Counted from the stretch's first letter, positions 15,384 to 24,225 are shown. The stretch: DNA of 37,279 nt from Mollicutes bacterium (GCA_003553945.1 PWEL01000047.1:1-37279), one strand, 5' to 3'. The notes: generated from the letters alone by a model not told the origin. Program-made: numbers and translations.

Positions 15384-16522
15384 AGATCGCCTTCCGTTTT
15401 CTCATCGCTTCCAAGGTCCAGACTGTGCTCATCATCATGGGCATCGCCGTCGGCGTCAGTGTGCAGGTATTCATAGGGTCACTCATCGAAGGGCTTCAGG
15501 CCGACCTTATTGACTCGACCATCGGCAATCAACCCCAGATCACTGTGCGCGCTGAAGAGCGAGGCGGTCTCCTCGAGGACGACCCCGACCGTTTCGAAGC
15601 GTTGAGCACATTCGACGAGGAGATCGAGACTGTGAACCGTGCCCTGGACGCTTCCGCGACGCTGAACGCTGAAAGCAGCGAGCAGGTGCGGATCCGCGGC
15701 TTCGATTTCGATGAAGCGGAGGGCATCTATGGGTTTTCGGAACGCCTTGAAGCTGGCAGGCTCCCCCGGGATGAAGGGGAGGTCGTCCTCGGTTCGGCGC
15801 TTCTCGATAATGCCGGTCTTGAGATCGGTGACACCGCGGGGCTCTTTTTTCCTCCGCCACTCAACGAGGATCATGATGTCGAGGTGGTCGGCGTCTTCGA
15901 TTTGGGTGCGGGCAATGTGAATGAAACCTGGGTCCTCTCGACGCTAAAGTCGGCTAAGATGTTTCTCGGCACTGACGATATCAGCGCGTATGAGATGCAG
16001 CTCGCGGATGTGTTCGCCTCTGATGCCGTCGCTCTTTCCATGCGTCAATCATTCCCGGACACTGAAGTGGAGGAATGGCAGTCACAGAATCAGGATCTGC
16101 TCGACGGTCTTGAAGGACAGAGCATCTCTAGTCTCATGATTCAAGTGTTCGTGCTCATCAGCGTGGTCCTCGGCATTGCCAGCGTGCTCGCCATCACCGT
16201 CCTGCAGAAATCCAGGCAGCTCGGCATCTTGAAAGCCATGGGCATCACCGACCGCCGTGCGAGTTTCATCTTTCTTTCGCAGGGTTTTCTTCTGGGCATC
16301 ATCGGTGCGATTGCCGGGGTGGGCCTCGGACTTTTCCTCGCATTCAGCTTCTCGAATTTCGTGGTGGATGCGGATGGTGACCCGGTAGTCAATATCGCTA
16401 TCGATCCCCCCTTCATATTCATCAGCGCCACGGCCGCCATCACAGCGAGCGTCATCGCTTCAATCATCCCCGCCAGACGCAGCGCGCGCCTGAGTATCAT
16501 CGAGGTGATTCGAAATGGCTGA
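15371..16522 (+). CDS. ABC transporter permease (MacB/LolE, FtsX-type)
   Basis: A 383-residue membrane protein of the MacB/LolE type. One N-terminal helix (about 17-40) is followed by a large extracytoplasmic domain (about 45-245). Three helices follow at the C-terminus (about 255-280, 300-325, 350-372), the FtsX-like permease module. The 'ILKAMGITDRRASFIFL' segment after the second helix is typical of the coupling region. Such transporters use ATP to drive extraction or release of lipoproteins, peptides or lipids rather than classical transport. In a single-membrane cell, peptide or antibiotic export or lipoprotein handling is plausible, but the substrate is unknown. It starts inside the end of the cobalamin-binding gene and overlaps the ATPase gene by eight bases. 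Confidence 0.9.
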   Translation: MLPLKIAFRFLIASKVQTVLIIMGIAVGVSVQVFIGSLIEGLQADLIDSTIGNQPQITVRAEERGGLLEDDPDRFEALSTFDEEIETVNRALDASATLNAESSEQVRIRGFDFDEAEGIYGFSERLEAGRLPRDEGEVVLGSALLDNAGLEIGDTAGLFFPPPLNEDHDVEVVGVFDLGAGNVNETWVLSTLKSAKMFLGTDDISAYEMQLADVFASDAVALSMRQSFPDTEVEEWQSQNQDLLDGLEGQSISSLMIQVFVLISVVLGIASVLAITVLQKSRQLGILKAMGITDRRASFIFLSQGFLLGIIGAIAGVGLGLFLAFSFSNFVVDADGDPVVNIAIDPPFIFISATAAITASVIASIIPARRSARLSIIEVIRNG

Positions 16523-17201
16523 AGTCATTGCTTTGGAACAGGTCCGCAAGACCTATGGCCGCATAGTGAAGACAGAAGTCCTTCATGGCATCGACCTCTC
16601 GTTTGAGGAAGGCACATTCAACGCCATCATCGGCCAAAGCGGCAGTGGCAAGAGCACCCTCTTGAACATTATCGGGACGCTCGATGCGCCGACGAGCGGT
16701 CATGTATATATTTCCGGCAGACGCACGGATTCCATGTCCAAACAAGCGTTGGCTTTACTGCGTAATGAAGAGATTGGATTCATCTTCCAGCATCATTATC
16801 TTCTCCCGGAATTCACCGCATTCGAGAATATTCTCATGCCGCGGCGCATCCGCGGAAAGATCAATGATGAGGCTTATGATTACGCCGAGGAGCTCTTGCG
16901 TTTCGTCGGTCTCGAGCATGTCAGGGATAACAAGGCCACGGAGCTCTCCGGCGGACAGCAGCAACGTGTCGCCATCGCCCGCGCGCTTGTCAACAGGCCC
17001 AGGATCATCCTCGCTGACGAGCCGACGGGGTCGCTCGACACGAAGACGACGGATACAATCTATTCGCTTCTGCGCGATCTCAACGCGAACTACGGAACTA
17101 CGTTCATCGTCATCACGCACGACCGCCGCGTGGCTGAAAAGACGGACCGCATCATTGAATTGACCGACGGCAACGTCGAACTCGACATTACACCGGAATA
17201 A
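16515..17201 (+). CDS. ABC transporter ATP-binding protein (MacB/LolD type)
   Basis: The ATPase partner of the FtsX-type permease just upstream. The 228-residue protein has Walker [10 protein letters not shown] (about 37-45), Q-loop '[17 protein letters not shown]', signature [15 protein letters not shown], Walker B '[12 protein letters not shown]' and the switch His in 'VITHD'. The '[13 protein letters not shown]' and 'GSLD' segments place it in the MacB/LolD group. The overlap with the permease gene indicates translational coupling, and a dimer of each subunit would form the transporter. Only one permease gene is present, so it is probably a homodimer. Confidence 0.95.
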   Translation: MAEVIALEQVRKTYGRIVKTEVLHGIDLSFEEGTFNAIIGQSGSGKSTLLNIIGTLDAPTSGHVYISGRRTDSMSKQALALLRNEEIGFIFQHHYLLPEFTAFENILMPRRIRGKINDEAYDYAEELLRFVGLEHVRDNKATELSGGQQQRVAIARALVNRPRIILADEPTGSLDTKTTDTIYSLLRDLNANYGTTFIVITHDRRVAEKTDRIIELTDGNVELDITPE

Positions 17202-17214
17202 CGGGGGGGTTCAT

Positions 17215-17721
17215 ATGAAAGTGCTCGTACTGAGCGATATACACGGTGACAGGAAACGTTTCAAAGACATCCTGAAACAGCACGAGGATGCCGAACAGGT
17301 GCTTAGCCTCGGCGACACGGGGCTCAAGCGCAAACTCCTGCAGAAGCATGACGTCATCGCCATCAAGGGGAACACACCCTTCGACGCCGGCTTCACGTAT
17401 GAACATGTCATGATACTCCGGGAACGCCGGATCCTGCTCACGCACGGCCACAAATACAAAGTCAAGTCCACCCATCAGAAGCTCTATCAGCGCATGCTGG
17501 ATGAGGACTGTCATATCGCTATGTACGGCCATACTCACGCAGTAGCCTTTCAGGAGATCGCCGGGCGCTACATCCTCAATCCCGGCTCGGCGGGCGATGC
17601 AAGAGGAGAGAATGCATCGGAGAGCTACGCCGTGCTTACATTTGAAAAAGGGGAAGTGACCGCGCAGTGGTATGATGCGGATTCACACGTGGCGTTCAGG
17701 AAGGAGATAATGAAGGTATAG
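17215..17721 (+). CDS. YfcE/YsnB-type metallophosphoesterase
   Basis: A 168-residue calcineurin-like phosphoesterase of the YfcE/MJ0936 family. Metal-binding motifs are in order: SDIHGD (7-12), 'LGDTG', 'IKGNTP' (GNxD-type, with Pro instead of Asp), LTHGH and YGHTH. Family members hydrolyse phosphodiesters in vitro, with unclear natural substrates. The position at the end of the rdgB operon matches the rdgB-ysnB pairing known in Firmicutes. A G-rich stretch gives the ribosome binding site. A hairpin terminator follows. Confidence 0.92.
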   Translation: MKVLVLSDIHGDRKRFKDILKQHEDAEQVLSLGDTGLKRKLLQKHDVIAIKGNTPFDAGFTYEHVMILRERRILLTHGHKYKVKSTHQKLYQRMLDEDCHIAMYGHTHAVAFQEIAGRYILNPGSAGDARGENASESYAVLTFEKGEVTAQWYDADSHVAFRKEIMKV

Positions 17722-17755
17722 CCCTTCATCAGGGGAAAAATTCACAGTCCTTGAT

Positions 17756-17787
17756 AAAAAGGGAAACCTTGCTTTGCCTTTTTATTT
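17756..17787 (+). terminator. Terminator of the rdgB operon
   Basis: An 11-position stem (AAAAAGGGAAA with TTTGCCTTTTT, one G-G mismatch) around CCTTGC, followed by ATTTA. It separates the rdgB operon from the nusB operon. Confidence 0.6.
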
Positions 17788-17796
17788 ACGCTGATT

Positions 17797-17805
17797 TGTG
17801 ATAAA
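17797..17805 (+). promoter_or_regulatory. Weak promoter candidate for the nusB operon
   Basis: TGT followed by GATAAA (17800-17805), an extended -10-like element 31 bases before nusB. No clear -35 exists at normal spacing. It is the best candidate between the terminator and the gene. Confidence 0.3.
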
Positions 17806-17836
17806 CTTTTAGTGACACAATGGATGGTGAAACCCT

Positions 17837-18238
17837 ATGAGCAAAGGTCATGAGAAATACTACGAGCGACACGAGCAGCGGCGGAGCGTTCTTGAGAAAC
17901 TTTATGAAATGGATATTCACGGAACCTTCTATCAAAGCCCCATGGAAGCACCGTTCGCCAATGCTTTGCTTAAGGGCGTCACCGCTAATATCGACGCCAT
18001 TGACACTATCATCGGCGAGCACCTTTTCGGATACACGCTCAAGCGTCTGAACACCGTTGACCGTGCGATCCTCCGCATCGCCACCTATGAGCTCGAATAT
18101 ACCGGAACGCCGAGCGAGATTATCATCGACGAGGCGCTTGAACTGACCCATGTGTTCTCCGATGAGGGGGACAGGAAACATGTATCCTTCAACAACCGGG
18201 TCCTCGAGAACATCAAAAAAACGCTAAGGGAAGCGTGA
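17837..18238 (+). CDS. nusB: Transcription antitermination factor NusB
   Basis: All-helical protein that joins NusE (S10) on boxA RNA to prevent early termination in rRNA operons. The 133-residue protein shows the family core: 'RRSVLEKLYEMDI' near the N-terminus, 'LNTVDRAILRIATYEL' in the middle and 'IIIDEALELTHVFSDE' after it. The usual C-terminal 'FVNGVLD' reads 'FNNRVLEN'. Length is typical. It opens the block nusB-xseA-xseB-dxs-tlyA-recN; xseA starts four bases after its stop. In many Firmicutes folD lies between nusB and xseA; here it is absent. Confidence 0.95.
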   Translation: MSKGHEKYYERHEQRRSVLEKLYEMDIHGTFYQSPMEAPFANALLKGVTANIDAIDTIIGEHLFGYTLKRLNTVDRAILRIATYELEYTGTPSEIIIDEALELTHVFSDEGDRKHVSFNNRVLENIKKTLREA

Positions 18239-18242
18239 TTGC

Positions 18243-19526
18243 ATGCCGGAAAAACCGCTGAGCGTCTCCGCGCTCACCGACTACATCAAATACAAGTTCG
18301 ACAACGACAAAAACCTGCGGAACATCCATCTCGAAGGTGAGATATCGAATTTCAAGCGGCACAGGCGCGGTCATTTCTATTTCACCCTGAAGGACAGCGC
18401 CGCCTCCATCAGCGCTGTCATGTTCAGAGGGCGCACGCACAGGGTTCCGTTCACGCCCGAGGACGGCATGAACGTCATCGTCCAGGGCAGCGTGAGTGTC
18501 TTCAAAGTCGCCGGAAGCTATCAGGTCTATGTCGATGACATGCTGGAGGTCGGGCTCGGCAACCTGTATCGACAATACCTTGAACTGAAGGCGACGCTGG
18601 AAAAAGAAGGATATTTCGACAAGGCACGCAAAAGAGCGCTTCCTGAGTTCCCCTCCCAGATTGCCGTACTCACGAGTTCGACCGGCGCGGCGGTCAGGGA
18701 CATCATCCAGATCATCAGCCGCCGTTATCCGCTTGTCAAAGTGCTCGTCTATCCCACAACTGTGCAGGGGGAACGGGCGAAGGAAGAGATCAAGGCCAAC
18801 ATTGAGCTCGCGGACGCTGACCCTGAGAACGACGTGCTCATCGTCGGCCGCGGCGGCGGCAGCATCGAGGATTTGTGGGCTTTCAATGAGCGCATGGTCG
18901 CCGATGCGATCTATCATGCACAGACACCGGTGGTCTCCGCCGTAGGGCACGAGACGGATTTCACCATCGCGGACTTTGTCGCGGACATGCGGGCCCCCAC
19001 CCCTTCAGGTGCCGCGGAGCTGGTCGTCCCCGACCAGAAGAGTCTGCGCCGCGACATCGAGAGAATGAGGGGGCGTGTCGCCGACAGGCTCTCGGACATT
19101 CTCGATGAGAAACGGAAACGGCTTTCGGACCTCGGGAGCCGCTATGTGCTCAAGGACCCGCCACGGATCCTCGAGCCCATGGAACGACGCCTTGAATATC
19201 TACAGGACAAGCTGCGCATACTGCATCCTAAAAAGAAGCTCTCCGAACAAAGGCGTCTTCTCGAGGACCATGCACTGAGGCTGAGCCGCGCCTTCAGGCA
19301 GCGTCTCACTGAAAAGCGGCACCGTCTCGAGACCAAAGGCGAGCAGCTTAAGTACCTCGACCCGAGACGCCTGATGGAGAGAGGCTATACGCTTGCGAAG
19401 AAGCGCGGCGAGATTGTGAAACGCGTGAAGGATCTAAGAACAGGCGACAAGGTGGAGCTGGAATTTTATGACGGCAGCGTTTCTGCCGAAGTAAAAGATA
19501 AAAAGGAGAAAAAACATGAAGGATAA
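18243..19526 (+). CDS. xseA: Exodeoxyribonuclease VII large subunit
   Basis: Catalytic subunit of the exonuclease that degrades single-stranded DNA from both ends. The 427-residue protein begins with an OB-fold ('NIHLEGEISNFKRH'). The catalytic core follows from about 115, with 'GRGGGSIEDLWAFNE', 'VVSAVGHETDFTIAD' and 'ADMRAPTPSGAAE'. A long charged coiled-coil region then leads to the C-terminal 'LMERGYTLAKKRGE' motif. Length is close to the family norm. It starts four bases after nusB and overlaps xseB by 11 bases. Confidence 0.97.
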   Translation: MPEKPLSVSALTDYIKYKFDNDKNLRNIHLEGEISNFKRHRRGHFYFTLKDSAASISAVMFRGRTHRVPFTPEDGMNVIVQGSVSVFKVAGSYQVYVDDMLEVGLGNLYRQYLELKATLEKEGYFDKARKRALPEFPSQIAVLTSSTGAAVRDIIQIISRRYPLVKVLVYPTTVQGERAKEEIKANIELADADPENDVLIVGRGGGSIEDLWAFNERMVADAIYHAQTPVVSAVGHETDFTIADFVADMRAPTPSGAAELVVPDQKSLRRDIERMRGRVADRLSDILDEKRKRLSDLGSRYVLKDPPRILEPMERRLEYLQDKLRILHPKKKLSEQRRLLEDHALRLSRAFRQRLTEKRHRLETKGEQLKYLDPRRLMERGYTLAKKRGEIVKRVKDLRTGDKVELEFYDGSVSAEVKDKKEKKHEG

Positions 19527-19746
19527 GACGTTTGAAGAAGCGCTCAAAGAACTAGAGGAGACAGTCAAGGCCCTGGAAAGCGGTGAACTCCCGCTTGAAG
19601 AGGCGGTCAGAAAGTATGAGCACGGCCTCAAGCTCTCAAAGCATGCCCAGTCCCTTCTCGAAAGGGCGGAAAAGGCGCTGACGAAGAAGATGGAAGACGG
19701 CGAAGAGAAAGACTTCAGCGTTGAAGAGACCAAAGAACAGGAGTGA
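19516..19746 (+). CDS. xseB: Exodeoxyribonuclease VII small subunit
   Basis: Helical partner of XseA, several copies of which bind the large subunit. The 76-residue protein has the classic 'TFEEALKELEETVKALE' start and 'GELPLEEAVRKYEHGLKL' segment. AAAAGGAG lies upstream inside the end of xseA, and the overlap with xseA keeps the subunits coupled. Its end overlaps the possible alternative start of dxs. Confidence 0.95.
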   Translation: MKDKTFEEALKELEETVKALESGELPLEEAVRKYEHGLKLSKHAQSLLERAEKALTKKMEDGEEKDFSVEETKEQE

Positions 19747-19750
19747 GTCT

Positions 19751-21601
19751 GTGGATCTTAAAAAAATACAGGACCCTCACTTTCTAAAGGATCTGTCGGT
19801 TAAGGAATGCGAGGCTCTCAGTGAAGAGATCCGTCGTTTTTTAATCGATACGCTCGCCGATACAGGCGGGCATTTTTCGAGCAACTTAGGGGTCGTCGAG
19901 CTCACCATCGCCCTGCATCGTCAATTCGACTCCCCCAAGGACCGCATTGTCTTTGATGTCGGTCACCAGGGCTATGTGCACAAGATTCTGACCGGGCGGG
20001 CGGAGTCGTTCACCTCACTGCGCCAGCACGGTGGCTTAAGCGGCTTTCTCAAGCGTGATGAGAGTCCTCACGATGTCTTTGAGGCCGGCCACTCCTCGAC
20101 ATCCATTGCGGCGAGTGCGGGCATGTTGTTCGCGAAGCCGCACACGGATATCGGCCACATCGTAACGTTTATCGGCGATGGCGCCCTAGCGAGCGGCATG
20201 GCGCTTGAAGCGCTGAATTTCATCGGGCATTATCCCGAGAAGACGCCGATCATCGTCCTTAATGATAACGAGATGAGCATCAGCGAGAACGTCGGCCATC
20301 TCGCACGGATGCTGACGAAAGTGAGGATGCGGAGGAGCTATCGTTCCTTGAAACGGCGGACACGCCGTTTTCTCCCGAAATTCCTGCGTGGCTTCACCAC
20401 CCGTGTCGAACAGCGCATCAAGGGTTTCATCTCCGGCTATACCACATTTGAATCGATGGGTTATGAGTATTTCGGACCGCTTGACGGCCATGATTTCAAG
20501 CAGCTTTTCCAGGCGTTCGAGACGGCGAAGAAGACACTGCGACCGACCGTCATCCATGTCCGCACAACCAAGGGTAAGGGCTATGAACCGGCGGAGAATG
20601 ACAAGACAGGACGCTGGCACGGCGTCCCCCCTTTCGACAAGGAGACGGGGGATTTCAAGAAAAAGACCGCCGAGGGCCGCGCCTCCTACAGCGACATCGT
20701 CGCGCGCTACATGGAGGAACGCATCAAGGGCGATACACCCTTCTATGTGGTGACCCCGGCGATGATCAGCGGGTCCAAGCTCCAAGGCCTCAAGGACCGT
20801 TTCCCCGAACACGTGATCGACACCGGCATCGCCGAGTCGACGAGCGTCACGCTCTCGGGAACCCTCGCTTCCGAGGGGGTCGGGACCTTTCTGACAGTCT
20901 ATTCAACGTTCCTTCAAAGAGGTTATGACCAGATAATCCATGATGTCGCGAGGATGCGCTCGCCCCTGGTCATAGGGCTTGACCGCGCCGGCGTCGTCGG
21001 TGGCGACGGCGAGACGCACCAGGGCATCTACGACATCCCCATGCTGTCGCACATACCTCATGTGACCATCGCCCATCCTAGGGACGGCCGTGAATTGATC
21101 CGGCTTTTCAACCGTGCCTTTCATTCCGGCAGGGACCCCTTCGTCATCCGCTACCCCAAGATGGATGTGCCGTTCGACGAGGCGCTGCTCGCCGATGACT
21201 CGCCCCTTATCGAGGGGTGGGAGCTCATCCGCGATGGAGCTTCGGCGACGATCATCACCTTCGGCCCCATGCTTGATGAACTTGATGACTTGATCGAGCG
21301 GGAGGACCTCGACGTCAGACTGATCAACTCACGTTTCATCAAGCCCCTCGACAAAGAGACCCTGGATGCCGTCCCTCTCGATAAGCCGCTTTTGATCCAT
21401 GAGGAATCCACGCTCAAGGGCGGCCTCGGAAGCATGATCCTGCAGTATCTCGCCACCCATCGCCGCGTCCCGCCCTTCAGACAGTTCGGCTTCGATGATG
21501 CGTTCGTCTCTCAGGGCGCCCGCGATGAAGTGCTGAAGGACTACGGCATCGATGCTCAAAGCGTCATCGATGCGCTGAAGGAGATGCTCGATGAGGCTTG
21601 A
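19751..21601 (+). CDS. dxs: 1-deoxy-D-xylulose-5-phosphate synthase
   Basis: First enzyme of the non-mevalonate isoprenoid pathway: joins pyruvate and glyceraldehyde-3-phosphate using thiamine diphosphate. The protein has 616 residues. It has 'FDVGHQGYVHKILTGR', the thiamine-binding 'GDGALASGMALEALN', 'LNDNEMSISENVG' and the second-domain 'DRAGVVGGDGETHQG'. GTG 19751 is preferred because CAGGAG lies seven bases upstream; a TTG at 19721 in frame lies inside xseB and has no such site. The ispA prenyl-synthase gene often found between xseB and dxs is absent. The tlyA gene overlaps its end by 11 bases. Confidence 0.96.
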   Translation: MDLKKIQDPHFLKDLSVKECEALSEEIRRFLIDTLADTGGHFSSNLGVVELTIALHRQFDSPKDRIVFDVGHQGYVHKILTGRAESFTSLRQHGGLSGFLKRDESPHDVFEAGHSSTSIAASAGMLFAKPHTDIGHIVTFIGDGALASGMALEALNFIGHYPEKTPIIVLNDNEMSISENVGHLARMLTKVRMRRSYRSLKRRTRRFLPKFLRGFTTRVEQRIKGFISGYTTFESMGYEYFGPLDGHDFKQLFQAFETAKKTLRPTVIHVRTTKGKGYEPAENDKTGRWHGVPPFDKETGDFKKKTAEGRASYSDIVARYMEERIKGDTPFYVVTPAMISGSKLQGLKDRFPEHVIDTGIAESTSVTLSGTLASEGVGTFLTVYSTFLQRGYDQIIHDVARMRSPLVIGLDRAGVVGGDGETHQGIYDIPMLSHIPHVTIAHPRDGRELIRLFNRAFHSGRDPFVIRYPKMDVPFDEALLADDSPLIEGWELIRDGASATIITFGPMLDELDDLIEREDLDVRLINSRFIKPLDKETLDAVPLDKPLLIHEESTLKGGLGSMILQYLATHRRVPPFRQFGFDDAFVSQGARDEVLKDYGIDAQSVIDALKEMLDEA

Positions 21602-22355
21602 TCTCTACCTCACCGAGCGGAAGAGATTCCGCTCCCGCCATCGCGCGCAGCACGCAATCAAAAAAGGGGTTGTGACAGTGAACGGCGAGACTGTCACCAA
21701 GCCCGGCGCCAAGGTCCGGGAGTCGGATGATGTGAAAGTCGTCAAGGAAGCGAATCCTTATGTCTCTTTCGGCGGCATAAAGCTTAAGGAGGCGCTTGAT
21801 GTCTTCTCCGTCTCGCTTGAGGAAGAAGTGGTGCTCGATGTGGGGAGCTCGACGGGCGGCTTCACCGACTGCGCCCTCAAGAAGGGCGCCGCAAAGGTCT
21901 ATGCCCTGGACGTCGGTACCGACCAGCTTCTCCCGCTCCTCGCTGCCGATCCCCGTGTCGAACGCCATGAACAGACGCACTTCCTCAAGACGGAGCTGGA
22001 TCGTTTCAGTGATGCGACGACGGTCTTCATCGACGTGAGCTTCACTTCCAGCATCCCCTTCGTCCAGAGGGCCCTCGCGCTTGAAGCGTCCATCATCGTG
22101 CTCATCAAGCCGCAGTTCGAGACGCGCTCCGTCCCTGAAAACGGCGTCATAAGGAACCAGGAGGTCCTAAAAAGAACGCTCGGAGACTATCTCGAGACGC
22201 TGCATCCCCATGCAGCGCTCACCGATATCGTTGAAGCGGCTAGAAAAGAAAAAAGAAGCAACCGCGAGTTCTTTCTATACATAGGAAGGGAACGTCACGC
22301 TGAACAGCCTGAAACGCTTCTTCGGCGTGCGTTGTCAAAAAAGAGGGAGGCCTAG
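21591..22355 (+). CDS. tlyA: TlyA family rRNA methyltransferase / hemolysin-like protein
   Basis: A 254-residue protein with an N-terminal S4 RNA-binding domain ('RLDLYLTERKRF', residues 2-13, through about 60) and an FtsJ-like methyltransferase domain (from about 65). The S-adenosylmethionine motif 'VLDVGSSTGGFTDCAL' and 'IKPQFE' are clear. TlyA proteins 2'-O-methylate cytidines in 16S and/or 23S rRNA; the hemolysin name is historical. Length is slightly short of the usual 265-275. It lies between dxs and recN as in Bacillus (YqxC), but the argR/ahrC gene that often follows is missing here. Confidence 0.94.
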   Translation: MRLDLYLTERKRFRSRHRAQHAIKKGVVTVNGETVTKPGAKVRESDDVKVVKEANPYVSFGGIKLKEALDVFSVSLEEEVVLDVGSSTGGFTDCALKKGAAKVYALDVGTDQLLPLLAADPRVERHEQTHFLKTELDRFSDATTVFIDVSFTSSIPFVQRALALEASIIVLIKPQFETRSVPENGVIRNQEVLKRTLGDYLETLHPHAALTDIVEAARKEKRSNREFFLYIGRERHAEQPETLLRRALSKKREA

Positions 22356-22356
22356 C

Positions 22357-24030
22357 ATGCTCAGACACCTCTCGGTCAGAAACTTTGCGATCATAGAGAA
22401 CATAGACGTCTCCTTTGAAGAGGGGATGAATGTGCTCACCGGCGAGACGGGTGCCGGCAAGAGCCTGCTCATCGACGCCATCGGACTCCTGCTCGGCGAC
22501 CGCGCGGATAAAAGCGCAGTGCGGAGCGGCGAAAAGCATGCCGAGGTGAGCGGCGTCTTTCATCCTCTGAACGATGCGATCAAGGCGGAACTGGAATCCT
22601 TGGATATCCCCCATCCGGATGATGAGCTTCTGATCAAGCGGCGCATAAGCGCCAAGAGCGGCAATCTCATCAAAGTGAACGATGAGACTGTCCCCCTGCA
22701 GACGCTCAAACGCATCACCCCGTACCTTGCGGATATCCATACACAACACGACACCAAGCGGTTGATCAATCCGGACATGTATCTCAGGCTGCTCGATACC
22801 TACGATGCGACCATCGGCGACTACAAGGGCGAATATCGTGAGGCCCTTGCCGTCTACAACGAGGCACTAAAAAACTATGAATCCCTCAAACGGGCGCGTG
22901 AGGAGACGCTCGAGAAGATGGACCTCTACCGTTTCCAGGCGGAAGAGATCGACTCCCATCAGCTCGAAGAAGGCGAGGAGGATACCATCGAAGCCCGCCT
23001 GAAGACACTCAAGAACTTCGATGAGATCTTTCAGTCCGTGAAAGAGGCCCACCGCCTTCTTGATGAGACCGGAGCTCTCGAGAATACGTTCGAGGCTTCG
23101 AGGACGCTCGAGGGCCTCGAGGATTACGATAGCGAGTTCTCATCGCTGAAAGAGCGGCTGGAGAGCGCCTATCATGAACTCGATGACATCCGGGGCGTGC
23201 TTTTCGACCGACTGAACAGTCTGGATTTCGACCCCGATGAACTCGAGAGGCTCGAGACGCGCCGGTACACACTCGATACGCTCAAGCGGAAATACCATCG
23301 GAGCATCGATGAGATCATCGCCTACAATGCGGAGATCAAAAACCGCCTCGAGGACATGGACGACTACGACGAAAAGCTAGAGGCCGCCAAGTCCAGAGCG
23401 CAGGAGGCCTTCGAGGCACTGCTTGAAAAGGCCGAGGCGCTCTCAAGCGCCCGTAGGAAGACCGCCAGGAGCATCGAGGAGACCCTGAAGGCGGAGCTTG
23501 CGGATCTTGAACTCAGGGAGGCGTCGTTCGAGATCGTCTTCGATGCGCGACCCCCCGAGGATTTCACGGACACTGAAGCATTCTCCGAAGATGGCATCGA
23601 CCGCGTGGATTTCCATCTCTCCACCAACAAGGGCGAAGACATGAAACCCCTCAGGCAGGTCGCCTCCGGCGGCGAGCTTTCGCGGATCATGCTGGCGCTC
23701 AAGGCACTGCTCGTCAGACAGGAGAGTTTGAATCTGATGATTTTTGATGAAATCGACAGCGGTGTCAGCGGCTATGTCGCCGGCCAGGTCGCGAAGAAGA
23801 TGGCCTCCATCGGCCGAGGTATGCAGGTTCTCGCCATCACGCACCTTCCGCAGGTCGCCGCCCGCGCCTCTACGCACTACAGGATACGTAAGGAGAGCGA
23901 CAGTGAACGTACGAAGGCGCATGTCGATGCGCTGGACCATGAGAACCGCGTCAGAGAGCTCGCCGAGATGATCTCCTCAGAAGAAATCACGTCCTCGGCG
24001 CTCGAAAGCGCCGAAGAACTGCTCAAATAA
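22357..24030 (+). CDS. recN: DNA repair protein RecN
   Basis: SMC-like ATPase acting early in double-strand-break repair. From ATG 22357 (GGGAGG six bases upstream) it has 558 residues. Walker A 'TGETGAGKSLLIDAI' lies at about 29-43. A long coiled-coil centre follows (about 160-390). The signature 'VASGGELSRIMLALK' and Walker B 'LMIFDEIDSGVSG' lie near the C-terminus, with 'AITHLPQVAARA' after. An in-frame GTG 30 bases earlier lies inside tlyA and is not needed. It is the last gene of the block and ends at a hairpin terminator. No LexA-type operator is apparent. Confidence 0.97.
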   Translation: MLRHLSVRNFAIIENIDVSFEEGMNVLTGETGAGKSLLIDAIGLLLGDRADKSAVRSGEKHAEVSGVFHPLNDAIKAELESLDIPHPDDELLIKRRISAKSGNLIKVNDETVPLQTLKRITPYLADIHTQHDTKRLINPDMYLRLLDTYDATIGDYKGEYREALAVYNEALKNYESLKRAREETLEKMDLYRFQAEEIDSHQLEEGEEDTIEARLKTLKNFDEIFQSVKEAHRLLDETGALENTFEASRTLEGLEDYDSEFSSLKERLESAYHELDDIRGVLFDRLNSLDFDPDELERLETRRYTLDTLKRKYHRSIDEIIAYNAEIKNRLEDMDDYDEKLEAAKSRAQEAFEALLEKAEALSSARRKTARSIEETLKAELADLELREASFEIVFDARPPEDFTDTEAFSEDGIDRVDFHLSTNKGEDMKPLRQVASGGELSRIMLALKALLVRQESLNLMIFDEIDSGVSGYVAGQVAKKMASIGRGMQVLAITHLPQVAARASTHYRIRKESDSERTKAHVDALDHENRVRELAEMISSEEITSSALESAEELLK

Positions 24031-24053
24031 AAAAAGCGCCTGAGCGCTTTTTT
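24029..24053. terminator. Bidirectional terminator between recN and the small membrane protein gene
   Basis: AAAAAAGCGC, loop CTGA, GCGCTTTTTT. T runs are present on both strands, so it can end recN and the convergent small gene, whose stop codon overlaps its edge. Confidence 0.9.
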
Positions 24054-24225
24054 AACCTGTGATGGCGTAATACATGATAAAGACCGTCGTGGCCACGAGG
24101 CCTAAAAGAAACGCGACAACCAGGATCATGACGACTACTTTGCCCCATGTCTGTTTCAAGGGGTTGACATATGTGGTTTCCTCTTCCGGTTGCGGTTTTT
24201 TCTTCCTGTGTTTGCTTTTTGGCAT
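24052..24225 (-). CDS. Small single-span membrane protein (57 residues), function unknown
   Basis: The protein starts MPKSKHRKKKPQPEEETTY, with a strongly basic N-terminus, and has one membrane helix at about residues 31-52 ('VVMILVVAFLLGLVATT'), ending YYAITG. It resembles in layout the small basic-start membrane proteins common in Firmicutes, but I cannot name a family. GAGGTGA lies just before the ATG, an excellent site. It is divergent from dinB across a 68-base spacer, and a shared hairpin lies at its 3' end. The basic tail should sit in the cytoplasm. Confidence 0.8.
   Translation of the reverse strand: MPKSKHRKKKPQPEEETTYVNPLKQTWGKVVVMILVVAFLLGLVATTVFIMYYAITG

Noticed and set aside
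14136-17214. B12 riboswitch controlling the cobalamin-binding protein
   Set aside because: The gaps between genes in this operon are at most 15 bases, so there is no room for a cobalamin riboswitch.
19721-19750. TTG 19721 as the dxs start
   Set aside because: It lies inside xseB without a ribosome binding site; GTG 19751 has CAGGAG at good spacing.
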